Origin: Hymenolepis diminuta
Lineage: Eukaryota; Platyhelminthes; Cestoda; Cyclophyllidea; Hymenolepididae
Direction of reading: 5' to 3'
DNA: 64,000 nt
Assembly: GCA_900708905.1 (NCBI GenBank)
Contig: CAADRB010000034.1
Location: 1,091,379 to 1,155,378, forward strand
Shown: one piece after another, positions 1-11,414 of the stretch
Layout of the letters: every line of letters starts with the position of its first letter
Numbering within the stretch: the first letter of the stretch is position 1
Notes under the pieces: generated by a model
Told to the model about the DNA's origin: nothing
The model's input: only the letters and a program-made list of their open reading frames with translations
Database searches by the model: none
Translations under genes and position numbers: made by a program

Positions 1-609
1 TGGTTGTGTTTTGGGGCTACATGCATCAGGCCGGAATTCTTCCGTTCCTTCAGTCAATTCCAGTAAATGACATAAATGAGGTATCCTTGAATATATTCTA
101 CAAAACTTACATGCCACCGAGGTTTGCATTTGGTGAACCGCAAACTTCGCAAATCAGTATTCCTGCAGAGTGTTTAAAGCTAGCTCAACTTCATGGTGTT
201 GGCTGTCAAAGGGTCTTGGATTTTGCGGGTAGACCTCAGAGCGAATTATTCAACTTTTTGGATTGTCTGAAGATCTATGCCTCACCAAATATGGTCATTA
301 GAGTGGTAAGGACTTAACTGACAATAGATAGCCTCTATCGCCGAATAAAATGATATTTAAAGCGTAACACCTTCCCACTCGTTTTAGATTTTACCAGGGT
401 CCGTTTTGCCCCTCCAAAAGTCGCTAAGCGATTATGGGGAAGTCTTACGCGTGGACACGTTCTTCCCTCATCTGTCGACAGAAGATCCACCATCTCTCAC
501 GATGCCCAACTGTCCGGGAGATATGAATTACATGGAATGTCTTTATGCCTATTGGGAAATCCTCAGAAATCAACTCTCCTTACATTCCAATAAAATTGCT
601 CTGTCTTAA
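1..609 (+). CDS. 3' end of an unrecognised protein-coding gene (partial)
   Basis: Two coding pieces are open and joined by a clean phase-0 GT-AG intron: 1-305 (reading from base 3) and 388-609, ending in TAA. Together they give the last ~174 residues. The donor reads GTG|GTAAGG and the acceptor GTTTTAG|ATTTTACC. The protein end is mixed hydrophobic/polar, with a Pro-rich patch near its centre and no zinc, kinase or membrane motif that I can name. I do not recognise the family. The 5' part lies outside the window. The gene converges on the sirtuin gene, whose poly(A) signal lies about 260 bp further on. An AATAAA sits 47 bases after the stop. Confidence 0.6.
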
Positions 610-655
610 ACTCCTAATCAGACATATTTGTGTTTAATGTCGATTTTTATTGGAA

Positions 656-661
656 AATAAA
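656..661 (+). terminator. Poly(A) signal of the left-edge gene
   Basis: AATAAA, 47 bases after the TAA stop of the partial gene at the left edge. Position and sequence fit a canonical cleavage/polyadenylation signal. Confidence 0.6.
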
Positions 662-975
662 ACTACACGGCGTTGTTCATTGATGGTCGAGCAGTTTTGG
701 TGGACTATGTTACTCTTGGTGTGTCCATATGAGAGTATCAGTTTTTGATGTATTGATTTCTCATCAACCCAACGTTGTGATCAAAAATGTGCCCCAATTT
801 GTAAGCATACGTGTGTATTCAGTGTTCTTATTTCCAGCCTACTTTTAATGAGCTTACCATATTAATCCTGTGTTTTACTTCCCTTCTACACGAAAACCAT
901 TCCTCGATCTATAGGTTGTTTATTATTTATAATTCGTATAAAAACACACTCGGAGAAAGAGCAAAGAGATACAAG
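662..975. other. Convergent intergenic / 3' UTR stretch
   Basis: Lies between two convergent genes. Apart from the minus-strand AATAAA at 919-924 nothing is recognisable. Confidence 0.5.
919..924 (-). terminator. Poly(A) signal of the SIRT6-like gene
   Basis: AATAAA on the minus strand, about 50 bases beyond the TGA stop of the sirtuin gene. Confidence 0.6.
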
Positions 976-3900
976 TCAGGTATCTTGTGAGTTTCCATCT
1001 GTGAGCCGGTGTTGTTCTACTTTCCCCTCGGACTCCTCGTGCTTGGTGCTTTGAGAATCATTTTCCGACTCTTCTTTCTTCGAGGCATCGTCATTTGTTC
1101 CCCCTTCTTTCCCATTTTCGGATTTCTCTTTTTTAGTGATACCTTCCCGCCCGCTATCATAAAAAAAACAGGGTAGAATTGTGTTCTCTGGGTGGGAAAG
1201 AATAGTCCAAGGAAATGTCTCTGATTCCTTTGTATGTGTTGATCTGCAAAATAGTAGAGATCATGTCAGAACATACTACTTATTCTAATCAGTAGGGGTG
1301 GGAGTAAGTTGAGAGACACCAACCTGAAGACGATCTTTGGTATGAAAGGGCCGTTTGAGTTCATCTCCTCAATTTTCGGTATTTTTACCCCGAGATTTTT
1401 ACAGACCCGTGTCAATACACAATCTATTTCCGTGCGCATACAGATCTCCGCCTTGCTATCAAAGTTTGTAGTCTGAAGATTGACAATAACCACCCTTGGT
1501 TTAGGTTGTTGCTGTTGTGACGGCACTGTTGCTGCGAGAGATTCAAATTCAATGCCGTCAGAGACTTTCTCACCGACATTTTGATGTCTTCGTTTACGTT
1601 TGGATTCTGAAGTTGCGGGGTTGAAGTGATTGCGTTTCGGCTTTGGGAAGGGGAGTTCAGCAGCAGGAAAGATTTGAAGAGATGTTCCCAGGCAGACATG
1701 CAGCTGAGCTTTTCTGAAAGAAAACAAGCACCCAATGGTTAATTATGGTGTGCTAAATCGCATTCAAAAAAGGAACCCAAGCAAAATCATCTCAGAATTT
1801 GATAAGGGAACAAGCATTTAGGTAAGCGGTTAGGGGGGGGGGGTGCACAAAAGACACACAAACCAAGTCTGCACACCTCCGTAAACCCCTTCGCCCGCCC
1901 TTAGCCTTCATTAGCGACGGCGACGAGGAAGAATTGACCTTTCGAGTCCACTTGAAGCGTTTGACCAAACCCTGAGGTGGAGCGAGATAGAGATTGCTCA
2001 AGGCTTCCTCGCCGTTGGCTAAACGGGCATCAGATGCCATGTACATGAGGAAAAATTCGTCCACTTCTTGGTCTGTGAGTTGGAAGGGCGCTGTGATTAG
2101 ACGATCAAAGTTGTCGAGGGAACTAAAAGGATGTAGGCGATCATGAATTGGGATCCAATTGGTAGAAGCAATTCACCATGAGACAAACCTCGATTTAATC
2201 ATGCTAATATTTGCTGTTGTTGTGGCGTCAAGGTCGATGGTGGCATCTTCGAGCTTAGTAAGAGGAGAAAGGTGTGCTCGACGAGTAGCCATCGCTTCAG
2301 CACTGAAGGGGAGCAGGGCTGAGGGCAGGAAGTTGGGTGAAAGCCCCAGACACAAGTGTAAAGTCGCGTTTCTGATGTCATATTTCAAAAAGGGGGAAGA
2401 AAATTTAGTAATGTACTGGGCTACTTCATAGTTAATTCCGTCGCCAAATAACAGACATCATGGTATCTCCCTATAACCTAAACATATACATTGTATGGTT
2501 ACCGTTCAGAATTTCTACAGGTCAAATCTTGAAGAATAGCGAAAATTATATTTCAACTGGACTTAACTAAACAGGAAAGAACGCTTCACCATTAAATGAG
2601 AAAACCAGGATATGTCTCCAAAGATTTAATAGTACAAAGCCACATATACATTCTATGCCGTCCACAAAGACTATGGTGACTCAGAAGGAAGATCTAAAAA
2701 ATAACGAAAGCTTCTCTTCATCTATTTATTGAGAAAGTACTCCTGTTCACATATAATTCAAACATTGGGGATCGACTACCAGCCTAATTAGCCGGTAATA
2801 TAGCAGTGAGTGTACTTCAATTCAGAGTACGAGCACAAAACAGTTATTGAAAAATCTAGGGTCACGTTAGCGAACTCCGTTCACAGGATCTTATGAATTT
2901 AACTAAGAACTTCTGAACTATTCAATTTTCTTCTAGTACTAAGAAAAATTTTGCAATATGGTCGATTCGAACAGTAAACAGCTACACTGAAATATCATCA
3001 CTCAGATTAACTATAAACCGATTATCTAATTCAAGATCCAGAGAAATAGTAGAGCAGAGAAAGACACCTTGATTTTACGTCAAACTGTATCCAAAACTTC
3101 GGTTGTTTGAATAACACATACTGGTTAATTTTACTTATAGGAAGTGAAGGACTCGTTAATCTATCAAGGACTTGTAAGAATGAGTGCATAGAAAAAATAT
3201 ACGTCTTGAATTTTTCATCAATTACTATTTTATTCAAAGGAAAGGGAATAACAAACACTTGAGTATCAAGTAGCTTTTAGTTAGGGAGTTCAACAGCTTG
3301 AAACCTATTCACTGAATCAGAAAAACGACGTCTCTTAGAGCGATCAGTCACAATAATTTACTAACTTTTGCCGTTTCTTACGATAATACTAATGAACACG
3401 ATTAAGAGTAATTTAGCTGGTGGTGTCTAAGCCCATTAAGGGAAGTGTTGATAATCCTGAATTGGGTAAAGGCATCCTAAAGCCGCATTTATGGAAAATG
3501 TTATTCTATTATCCCTCTTGTTGATCAGTGCAATAGATGTGTAACAATGAGTGGCATATAAGGAAAATAACACCAAACTCGGGCAAACATACTGGAGCCT
3601 CTAATTGATAAACTCGCATTCCGCCACCCCTCTGTACTGTGATGTTATAAGCTGCGATTGGCTACACTAATCACTGCTTATGAATAAACCTCTAACGAGA
3701 ACAACATTAGCAAATGGTGTTATATCACCAACGGCTAAAAGTATATTAAACAAGGCTTAGTTTAACCAATTTCAAGATAACTACAAAAGACAAATACTCT
3801 GCTCTTCATTGAATTACCTATTTTTAAGATGAGAAGTATCAGAGCGGTTTTAAAATCAATTCTGAGTGCAATAGTGCGTTTATGGCGTAGTGGTCAACGT

Positions 3901-5538
3901 GCACGTCCATTCAGTCAGAAGTCACGAAACCAATATTCACCGGTACACATCCAACCACACTGATTATTTCTAGTCAACAAGACGGGTAGTAGAATAGTAA
4001 GTTCTCATAGGGGCTTCCCTATGATGCCCTCTCCTTACTCAAGTCAAGTGTTATTAGCACTCTGTAATCGGCTATGAATCCAATAGTATGAAAGACACTC
4101 GAAAAGTAAACGTTTTAATAAAAATTTGAATTTTTACAATATGAGTACGCAAAAACAGTTTATATTGTGGGTGGTTAACCTATTTGACTTGGATACCCCT
4201 TATGATTAATCAAAGAATCTCTCTTCAATATATATGAGAATTCGTGCAGCCGATAGATTTGAAACTTTAAGGATCTCAAATTAACAGTAAATGAAACTAA
4301 AAACACATAACTGTGCACACCAATTGCAATTTCAGAACCATAAGGACTTTTTGCCAAATCAAAAATTTGGATTTTTTATATAGAGATTAGGAAACTATGA
4401 AATAATGGGACTTATTGAACCTGGATTTGCATTAACGGTAAAAGCATTAAGAAACGAGAACAATACAACACTTATTAGTTTCTAGTCGATGATTACGATC
4501 GGAGAACATAAGGAAAACTAAATCTGTAGGATGTGGTTATCGAAATTATAGTTAACAAAAACTAGGGTCTCCTCGCAATTACGTGAAAACCCTCTTCAGA
4601 AAAAATATTTTAACAGAGAAAAAAGTTTAAGTAAATAAGTGCTTTAATCAACTAGTCACAAACGGAAAGTACAAAAACAGGATAAATGAGGAAAATAAGT
4701 ATAAAAAACAAACATACACCTACTTAAATGCTGTGGGCGAATATAAGTAGTACCGCTGACAAATTGTAAAATATGATACCATATTTGAGGAAAAGGATTA
4801 AGAGTAAAATAAATCACTTACTTAGATTCACTGATAGCATTTGTAAAATCCGGCTCTATCAAGGTATCTTCCCAGTCCAGTACAGAATCCCTAAGCTTTC
4901 CTCTATTTTGAAGTGGAGAGAGAAAGAAGATTTAAACTCCAGAAAAATTATAACCCTACCCACAACTCCTAATTCGAGTCTTCAATTTTGTACACTTCGC
5001 TCCAGTTTCTTTCTGTCCAAAAGTAGGAACTGGTGTGGTAGAACGGATATAAGTTGCACCACAAGATGGACAACACTCTATGAAAGCGTCCCCATGGAGA
5101 ATTGAGAGACGATTACGTGGAAACCCTGAACGTAAATGCAGCCCATCAATGTTCTGAGTGACAACATAGTGGATGTAACCAGCTCGTTCTAAGGCAACAA
5201 GCGCCATATGACCAATCGTAGGTCTAGCTTCAGCGAAAGATTTGCCCTTTGATAGCTTTTTTCCCTGTTTTTCAAGGGTCCAAACACCTGAATGGAAGAA
5301 AAAGGATGAAAGTGAGGGCAAAATTGGTATTACCATTGGGTCCCCGAAAATCCGGAATGCCGGCAGATGTGCTAAGACCAGCACCGGTGTGGACAACTGT
5401 GTGTTTGGAGTTTCGTAGAAGATCAGTCAGAACTTCAACTTTCTGTTCAAAGAGGGAGGCTGGGTCGTGGACTTCTGGTCGACCAAGGATTCCTTTATCG
5501 GGATATTTGGAAAGAGATGAGGCGTAATCCTGAGACAT
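976..5538 (-). CDS. SIRT6: SIRT6-type NAD+-dependent protein deacylase
   Basis: Five exons read 5536-5538 (ATG) downward: 5334-5538, 4960-5287, 4822-4902, 1324-1713, 976-1153. All phases close, giving 393 residues (human SIRT6 has 355). Visible sirtuin motifs are the NAD-binding HTGAGLST and GIPDFRG at residues 50-66, TQNIDGLH at 112-119, and the catalytic His133 in LHGDAF. Zn ligands are Cys141, Cys144, Cys167 and Cys177, followed by LGTSLQIFP and VIVNLQ. The order WTLE-ARPTIGHMAL-RSGFPR is typical of class IV SIRT6, a nuclear chromatin deacylase acting on histone H3 in DNA repair and metabolism. The last exon adds a lysine/glutamate-rich tail of ~60 residues that replaces the vertebrate Pro/Arg tail. 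Intron 3 is 3.1 kb and hides two exon-like stretches (see findings). Confidence 0.93.
1877..2371 (-). other. Two exon-like stretches inside SIRT6 intron 3 (possible cassette or nested exons)
   Basis: On the minus strand, 2189-2371 (183 nt) and 1877-2122 (246 nt) are open. They are joined by a 66-nt GT-AG gap (AG|GTTTGT to TTTTAG|TTCC). The first is flanked by a usable acceptor and the second by a possible donor (GGAG|GTGTGC). Both lengths are multiples of three, and the phase matches the flanking SIRT6 exons 3 and 4, so inclusion would keep the frame. The first stretch begins with LHLCLG...LLPF, resembling LHVCLG...ELPF at the start of SIRT6 exon 4 but without the GTSL motif. The second encodes a well-mixed, protein-like sequence of unknown family. 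It could also be a nested gene or chance. Confidence 0.4.
2381..4820. other. Remainder of SIRT6 intron 3
   Basis: AT-rich intronic DNA without long open frames of protein-like composition. It contains one degenerate tRNA-like repeat at 3880-3955. Confidence 0.5.
3880..3955 (+). repeat. Degenerate tRNA-derived SINE-like repeat, copy 1
   Basis: The block TATGGCGTAGTGGTCAACG resembles an RNA polymerase III A box. About 30 bases on, AAGTCACGAAACCAATATTC resembles a decayed B box. The same arrangement recurs at 38088-38165 and less clearly at 16106-16175 (+) and 12941-13022 (-). No intact cloverleaf can be folded by eye. Confidence 0.35.
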
Positions 5539-6479
5539 GTTACCGTAACTAATGGATCTGAAAACCGAGTAATCTTATCGTAAATTAGATAAAATCATCA
5601 ATAAATAAGTCGATTACTAGTACACTATTCTTATTGTATTGATGCATTAAAAGGTTATCTGAAACGGGAATTCAACTGGTGTTTGCATTAAAGAGGGTTG
5701 GAAATTCGGACGGAAATAAAGCCACCTCGAAATACTTATGAAAACATAATCGTTCTTTCCTCCAACCATACTTACCAAACGACTTCAAACTAGTCAAAAC
5801 TATACTGTGTATTTTACAGTACAATCGTGTGAACAAGAGTAACGGTGTTAACGGTTGATGGTTGAGTAAGTAGACTTATGCTAATGAAAAAACCTCTAAT
5901 GAAAATTAATTAATCATTATTTACATTAAAAATGCGCTAAGATAATGGATGAATGCTTAAATAATTAATGATAAATTCCTCAAAATATATTTAGAATATT
6001 GAAGCCTATGCCACTGTTTCTCTTAATGCATCGACCTGATTCGGCATATATATTGAATTACAATAATAAAATCACGAAATTTACGAATATAAGTTCATTA
6101 TCTACCTATTTGTTGAAGGCGATTTTAAATGATCCTCTGTACGGGCTATAAAAATAACAAAATGTCCTACAACAAAGCCAATCAAGTAAGTGACATCATA
6201 TATTACGCCCAATAGAAGAAAAGTGTTTTTATGGCCCATAATCGCAATCTGTAAGGTGGACAGTTCGAATTATTTGTTTGTGTAATTAATTTTAAATTTC
6301 CTCTTATTAACATACTTGTGTGTATCATAAATTCTGAAACTGTAAATATTGCGCTGCTTTCTAAATGTTGCTGGTATTTAACTAGTTTTATAGTCCATTC
6401 CGGTTGTTTTCTTAATATGTGTATAAATCACAAAATTCTGCCTTATTCATGCTTCCAATTTGGTTTCAGATCGCTATAA
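5539..6479. promoter_or_regulatory. Divergent intergenic region between SIRT6 and GINS1
   Basis: About 940 bp separates two start codons pointing away from each other. It must hold both 5' UTRs and promoters, possibly a shared one. I see no TATA box at a convincing place and no CpG-rich core; the stretch is AT-rich. Confidence 0.4.
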
Positions 6480-9008
6480 ATGGCTGTAACGAATACTGCC
6501 GTCGACTTGATTAGAAGTGCGAAACGGAGTGCCTTGGATCAATTTCCTGCCTATGATGAGGACAAAGTACGTATATGCTTTGACGAAATGGCGAAATTAT
6601 ACGAAGAGAACCGGAACGATGTCACCTGTATACGGCCGCCTCAAGACTCCAATTCAAGCAGTACATCGCTAAGCGGCTCCGAGAATCTAGTCCAAACCGT
6701 TCTCATTCGACATGCAATCCTTGAACGCGTTAAACGATGCCTCCTTGCATATCATCATGCTCGACTGATGCAGATCAAAAATGTCCGGTGGCTTTACGGT
6801 GCTGGCATTCCAAAAGGTATGTCCTTTTGCTACTAGTTTCCCTAAGATAATAAGTTTTTGGTTCGCTATCTTGGGAAATTGGCAGTTGATTTAGAGCTTT
6901 CAAAGCTGGGTTTTGTATAACAATGTTGAGTTTCTGGGGCCTTGTTCCTCCTTTATTTCATTGTCATTAGCGTCTTCCCTAGTTCTTAGCACCTTTTTAA
7001 AATGGAGGAAAGTTCAATTTATTTTGAAAACTAAGATGTATCATTAAAATGGTTGTCAAGTGTTACACAGCTTTAAGTTATATTTTATAACTAGCTGTTC
7101 TGTGGCTGAATGCTATCTTTTTTTACATCTCCTTAATAGATCATCTCTGTTTGTAATAATGTAATTAAAACAGTTGCTGGAATGTTTATTTCATGCTAAT
7201 TTGATTACTTAGTTTATTAAGACGTTAACGACCATTACTTCATCACTATTTGCTTGCATGGCTGTTGTGAAAGGCTATCATCGGTATCATTTTGTTGGTG
7301 AAAAGCATTTCCCTTGAACACTGAAATCTCATTAATTCATCCCTTTGCAGAACGATACGTTGTTAGTCTAATGGGGTAATCTAGTCTTTATGAATTCATG
7401 TTATCTGATTATTCATGTGTGCAAATTCATTTTCAACGTAGCTCCCAATCAATAAAGGCTATTGAAAGTATTGATCCTTGAGGTAAATAATCATATGATA
7501 AAAATTATAACTAATGGTCCCTTATTGTACATGATCGATTTAAGAAGCATATATGTTCAATCACCTCCATACCAGTCAAGCAAGCATATCAAACAACGAA
7601 GGAGTATATTTCGGGGCAATTAACCAAAACTCCCTAGATTTATCTGAAAATTCAATGTGAGTGCTAAGATTTGATGTGATCTCAAGTGTGTATATTACTA
7701 CAGTTAAGGAATCTCAATAAAGCTGTACCCACTAACGTTGGCTGCCAAGTACCACACTGGATAATAAACTCATTTTCGATATCCACATATATCCCATATA
7801 CGGTATAGAATGTCGTACTGGAACAGAAATCAAGCAACTTAAGAAAGGATGTTTGTCCTGATTAAACTGGTTCTAGGTTAGCTTGTTGGGGTTGGCTGTG
7901 ATAAGTTTATCCTGTTTCTGGGTCAACCAGTATGGATGGTGTGAGGACACCATTTATGATAATAGTCTAAATTGGCCTTTTTATTAAAACTCAAATCAGT
8001 TCTCAGTCAAGTCTAATTTTTTATAGATAAATTTTTATCTGCATCCTGCCATGTGTATCTTCAATGATAAGCATTATTTTTTACTAACCGCATTTTCATC
8101 GTTCTGAGGCCTAGTCCGATTAATACCCTCTATTACAACAATACGACAGGTTTCTAATGTTGTAATATATTTACATGCTAATTTGCTTTGAAAATGAAGT
8201 GTCACTCGTTATATTTCTTGAATTGTTATGATTTTTTACCCTGTCTTAAGTTTAGCACACAGAGTATGTTCTAGAAACTCTTTTTATGAGCTGTCTGTTA
8301 AGCCTAGGCGAACAGACCCTCCTCCCCACCTCCCGCAAACACTGCCTCTTTCTGTACTAACTACAAGACATACTCCGTAAGGCCTCTAACTTTGGGTAGA
8401 TTGGCAATTTAGCGTCATAGGGTAGTTGAGCATTTAATTATCCCACTTAGTAGGTTAATACTGTGGACATCCCGGTTTACATTAGGCAGTACTAATCGTA
8501 TGTTGCAACAAATATCGCTTTCATCGCTAAGGGGTTAATCTAATCTAGACATAGACGTCACCTAAATTCGATAGATATATAGATATACGCGTCACATTGT
8601 CGACTGAGTAGGTACGATAGCGTGTAGCCGGAGTTTTCCATGAATTATTCCGAAATTCCAATACGATTCTGTAATTCTTATATATATTTCTTTTTCTTTA
8701 CAGAGATCCGAAAGTGCATTTCAGGAGACGAAGTACAGTGGTTCAGCACCTACTGCAGTGCCTTGGCAGACTTCATGGCAGCAGACGTTTCAGAAGTGGG
8801 TGGAGCTGGTGGACTCGACCTTACGCAATCCATGCGACCACCCAAGTCTCTCCTGCTTGAAGTGCGGTGTCTCAAGAACTATGGGGACTTTGAGACAGAA
8901 GATGGGATTGTTCTCAATCTCAAAAAAGGCAGTCAACATTTGATGCATCGGTCAGATTGTGAAAATCTCATTCAGCAAGGCATTCTTGAACATATTGTTG
9001 ATGCTTAG
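6480..9008 (+). CDS. GINS1: DNA replication complex GINS subunit PSF1
   Basis: Two exons, 6480-6816 and 8704-9008, are joined by a 1.9-kb GT-AG intron (AAAAG|GTATGT to TTTACAG|AGATCC). They give 213 residues (human 196). GINS1 with Sld5, Psf2 and Psf3 forms the GINS tetramer, which binds Cdc45 and Mcm2-7 to make the replicative CMG helicase in the nucleus. The N-terminal helical part carries LIRSAKRSALDQFPAYDED, RHAILERVKRC and RWLYGAGIP. The second exon has the family signatures GLDLTQSMRPPKSL, EVRCLKNYGDFETEDG and the C-terminal RSDCENLIQQGILEHI. A Ser/Asn-rich insert around residues 55-70 explains the extra length. Poly(A) signal AATAAA at 9199-9204. Confidence 0.95.
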
Positions 9009-9198
9009 GGTCTCTCGTTGTATGGTAGCTAGTGTATATGCTTGCTTTATTTTTGTATGGAGCTGTGGATAAAAGAAATAAGTTTCGATTGTAAATCAGT
9101 TCGATTTACCTTGGTTTTTTCGGGGGATTGCATGTGCGGGGAGAAAGGGAGGGGAATCCTGACAATATTTCCCGTTATTTTTGAAAAGGAAGAAAAAA

Positions 9199-9204
9199 AA
9201 TAAA
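9199..9204 (+). terminator. Poly(A) signal of GINS1
   Basis: AATAAA about 190 bases after the GINS1 stop, at the end of an A-rich run. Confidence 0.5.
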
Positions 9205-9209
9205 TTTTG

Positions 9210-11414
9210 TCGACAGATGTTTTATCCAACCGGCACCTTAGCGCGAACGCTACTTTGAAAGAAATCTTAGGCCTCGAGTTATAATTTCCTGAGAATTTTC
9301 AAAACCCTTATCAGAATTCGCCGAAATACCGCACTCAGGTGAAATATTCTCCGATTACCAATCCTGCTTACTCCAACTGCCCGCCAATTTGTACTATTTG
9401 CATCATTATCACAATAGTTTGACGACTGATATCTAAGGTCCGTGCCTCTACGATCAAGCTGCAACAAATTGGACAGCTTTGGCAGCTAAAATGATGAATA
9501 ATGTTAAACGCAATAAGAAGGGAGAAAATCGGATCATTTTAGTCATGAGGAACAATTTCAAGTTCACCTCTTGCCGCTGCGTCCTACTTCAAACTGCCCA
9601 GTCTTTAGCACTTATGATGAAATGCCATAATATCAGATGCAATGTTTACAAGGAAGAGAGTATGCTCGTCACAGGTCCTATTTAGCTCATCCTGGCACGT
9701 ATTCTTCGAGGCATATCATAGCTAACTTCGAAGTAATCATGTATTTATCCCGGTATTCTCCTTCCTTGGGCATTTTCTTTCCTTTACATACGTTTTTCAT
9801 GCTAATGCTACTTTACCTATGAAGTAAAGTATTATAAGGCGATTATGATTGATCTACATGCAATCACCATCGCAAACTTCTACGTCTGTCACTTGCGACA
9901 AAATGTACGATGAACAGATGAATAAGAGATTCATCAGTTTCTCCGGAGGAATTTCACTTCTTTCATATTATTAAGTGGAGTTTGGACTGCACGAATCTTT
10001 TGTAGCCACTTTTCATGTTAATGCTCTCTATTAAATTAACCCTACTTATACTTTAAAATTCCTCTTTCAAAACTATCGTAATTTTCTGAAAAATCAGCTA
10101 GATTTTGTGGGATTGGATTTTCTGCAGAAAAGCAACAGGGCAAAACCTTCTCAACGAATGAGACGAAGAGTCCTTTGTGTCAGTGATGCACCTATTTTTT
10201 CGCATATTTAAGGGGGGGGGGGAGGGGGAAGGAAGGCATCCAAACGTTTCTTTGTTACCACTAATGAGAAATCGCCTTGTCTGCTGCACCAGTATTGACA
10301 AAAATTCGCAGATGGGAGCGGAAAATCCTGTTGATATCAGGGTACAAACATCTGCTGTTAAGACCTGTTAGAAGACAAACAATTCAACCCTATTTGGAAT
10401 ATCTTATGCCTAAAAATTTGTATTTATCTGAAATTCTAATGATAATACTGAGGGGGCCTATAGCTTCCTTTTTAAGTTGTGCCTGCATTCAGAACGATCT
10501 GCCAATTAACTCTTCAGTTTCTATATTTATTATGTCAGTACCAATTCATTAGCAACAGTAGGTTACATCTAATCCTATGGGATAGCAGCGCGGACAACCT
10601 CCGGAAATGTGCTTTCAAATGTACGAACTTCGAAATGGTGATATAAAGAATTGCAAATTTAAAATGTACACTGTTGAAATCAACTAAAAGAAAATAACAA
10701 AGTAAGGGGATTATAAGATACACAAATATTTCTGATCACCCTCACATAGATCAGAAACCTGATAGATAACGAGCTCAACATTTTCGAGAACAACCTCCTC
10801 TCAATATATCTATTTGCAGTACCCACTTACTTTATTATGATAAATGAGCTCGAAGATATTAAAAGACACAGAGCATATTATAAATGCTTATTAGAGAAAC
10901 ATTTTAATGACAAAATGTTCCAGCTCGACAGAAAACAAACTAAACTTCTAAATAACTATTCGCGGGAACTTGATAGTTCGGAGTCCTACAGCGAAAAGTG
11001 CGCGAAACAGCTAATACTATCCTATGTAGAAACATGATAACCCAACATATTTTCGCACCGAAAAATAATGTGATAAAAATACGGGCTCATTCTTAGAGGT
11101 TGTTAAAATTATTATAGCTAGTGATAGCATTAATAGAATATTAGGGTTGGATATATTTGTGTCTCAAAAGTTTTCATGCTGTATTTAATTTGTAAATATT
11201 TTTTTTGGTGTAGTAGTCTATGATTAGTTATTTTCGTCTCATTTTTATAAGTGTGCTCGCTACTTATCTTTGTAATTTGTAAAAAGCAGATGTGACCTAA
11301 CAATTTCGCTAACTCAAATATTTTGCTGATAAGGTTACAAGTTATCGTGGATATTAGTAATTTTTTGAATGCGTAAACATGTATATATTATTAATTAAAA
11401 TTTTCTAAACATAG
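9210..11414. other. Intergenic region between GINS1 and the first PGAM gene
   Basis: Mostly featureless, with a G/A-rich tract near 10210-10235. One candidate exon lies at 10820-11037. The missing first exon of the downstream PGAM gene should lie somewhere here, but I could not place it. Confidence 0.4.
10820..11037 (+). CDS. Candidate small exon or short ORF, Lys/Glu-rich, unrecognised
   Basis: An ATG at 10837 opens 66 codons rich in Lys, Glu, Leu and Tyr, ending in TGA TAA. The composition is helical or coiled-coil-like and more protein-like than nearby random frames. The frame stays open upstream to a plausible acceptor (ATTTGCAG just before 10820), so it could be the last exon of an unseen gene. 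There is no family match from memory and no visible relation to the PGAM gene that follows. Confidence 0.2.

Noticed and set aside
3880..3955. Functional tRNA gene
   Set aside because: The A-box-like block is good but the B box is decayed and no acceptor stem pairs.
10205..10240. G-rich tract as a regulatory G-quadruplex
   Set aside because: One long G run mixed with GGA repeats in non-coding DNA; no conserved partner or gene context. A similar G run at about 1831-1842 lies in an intron.
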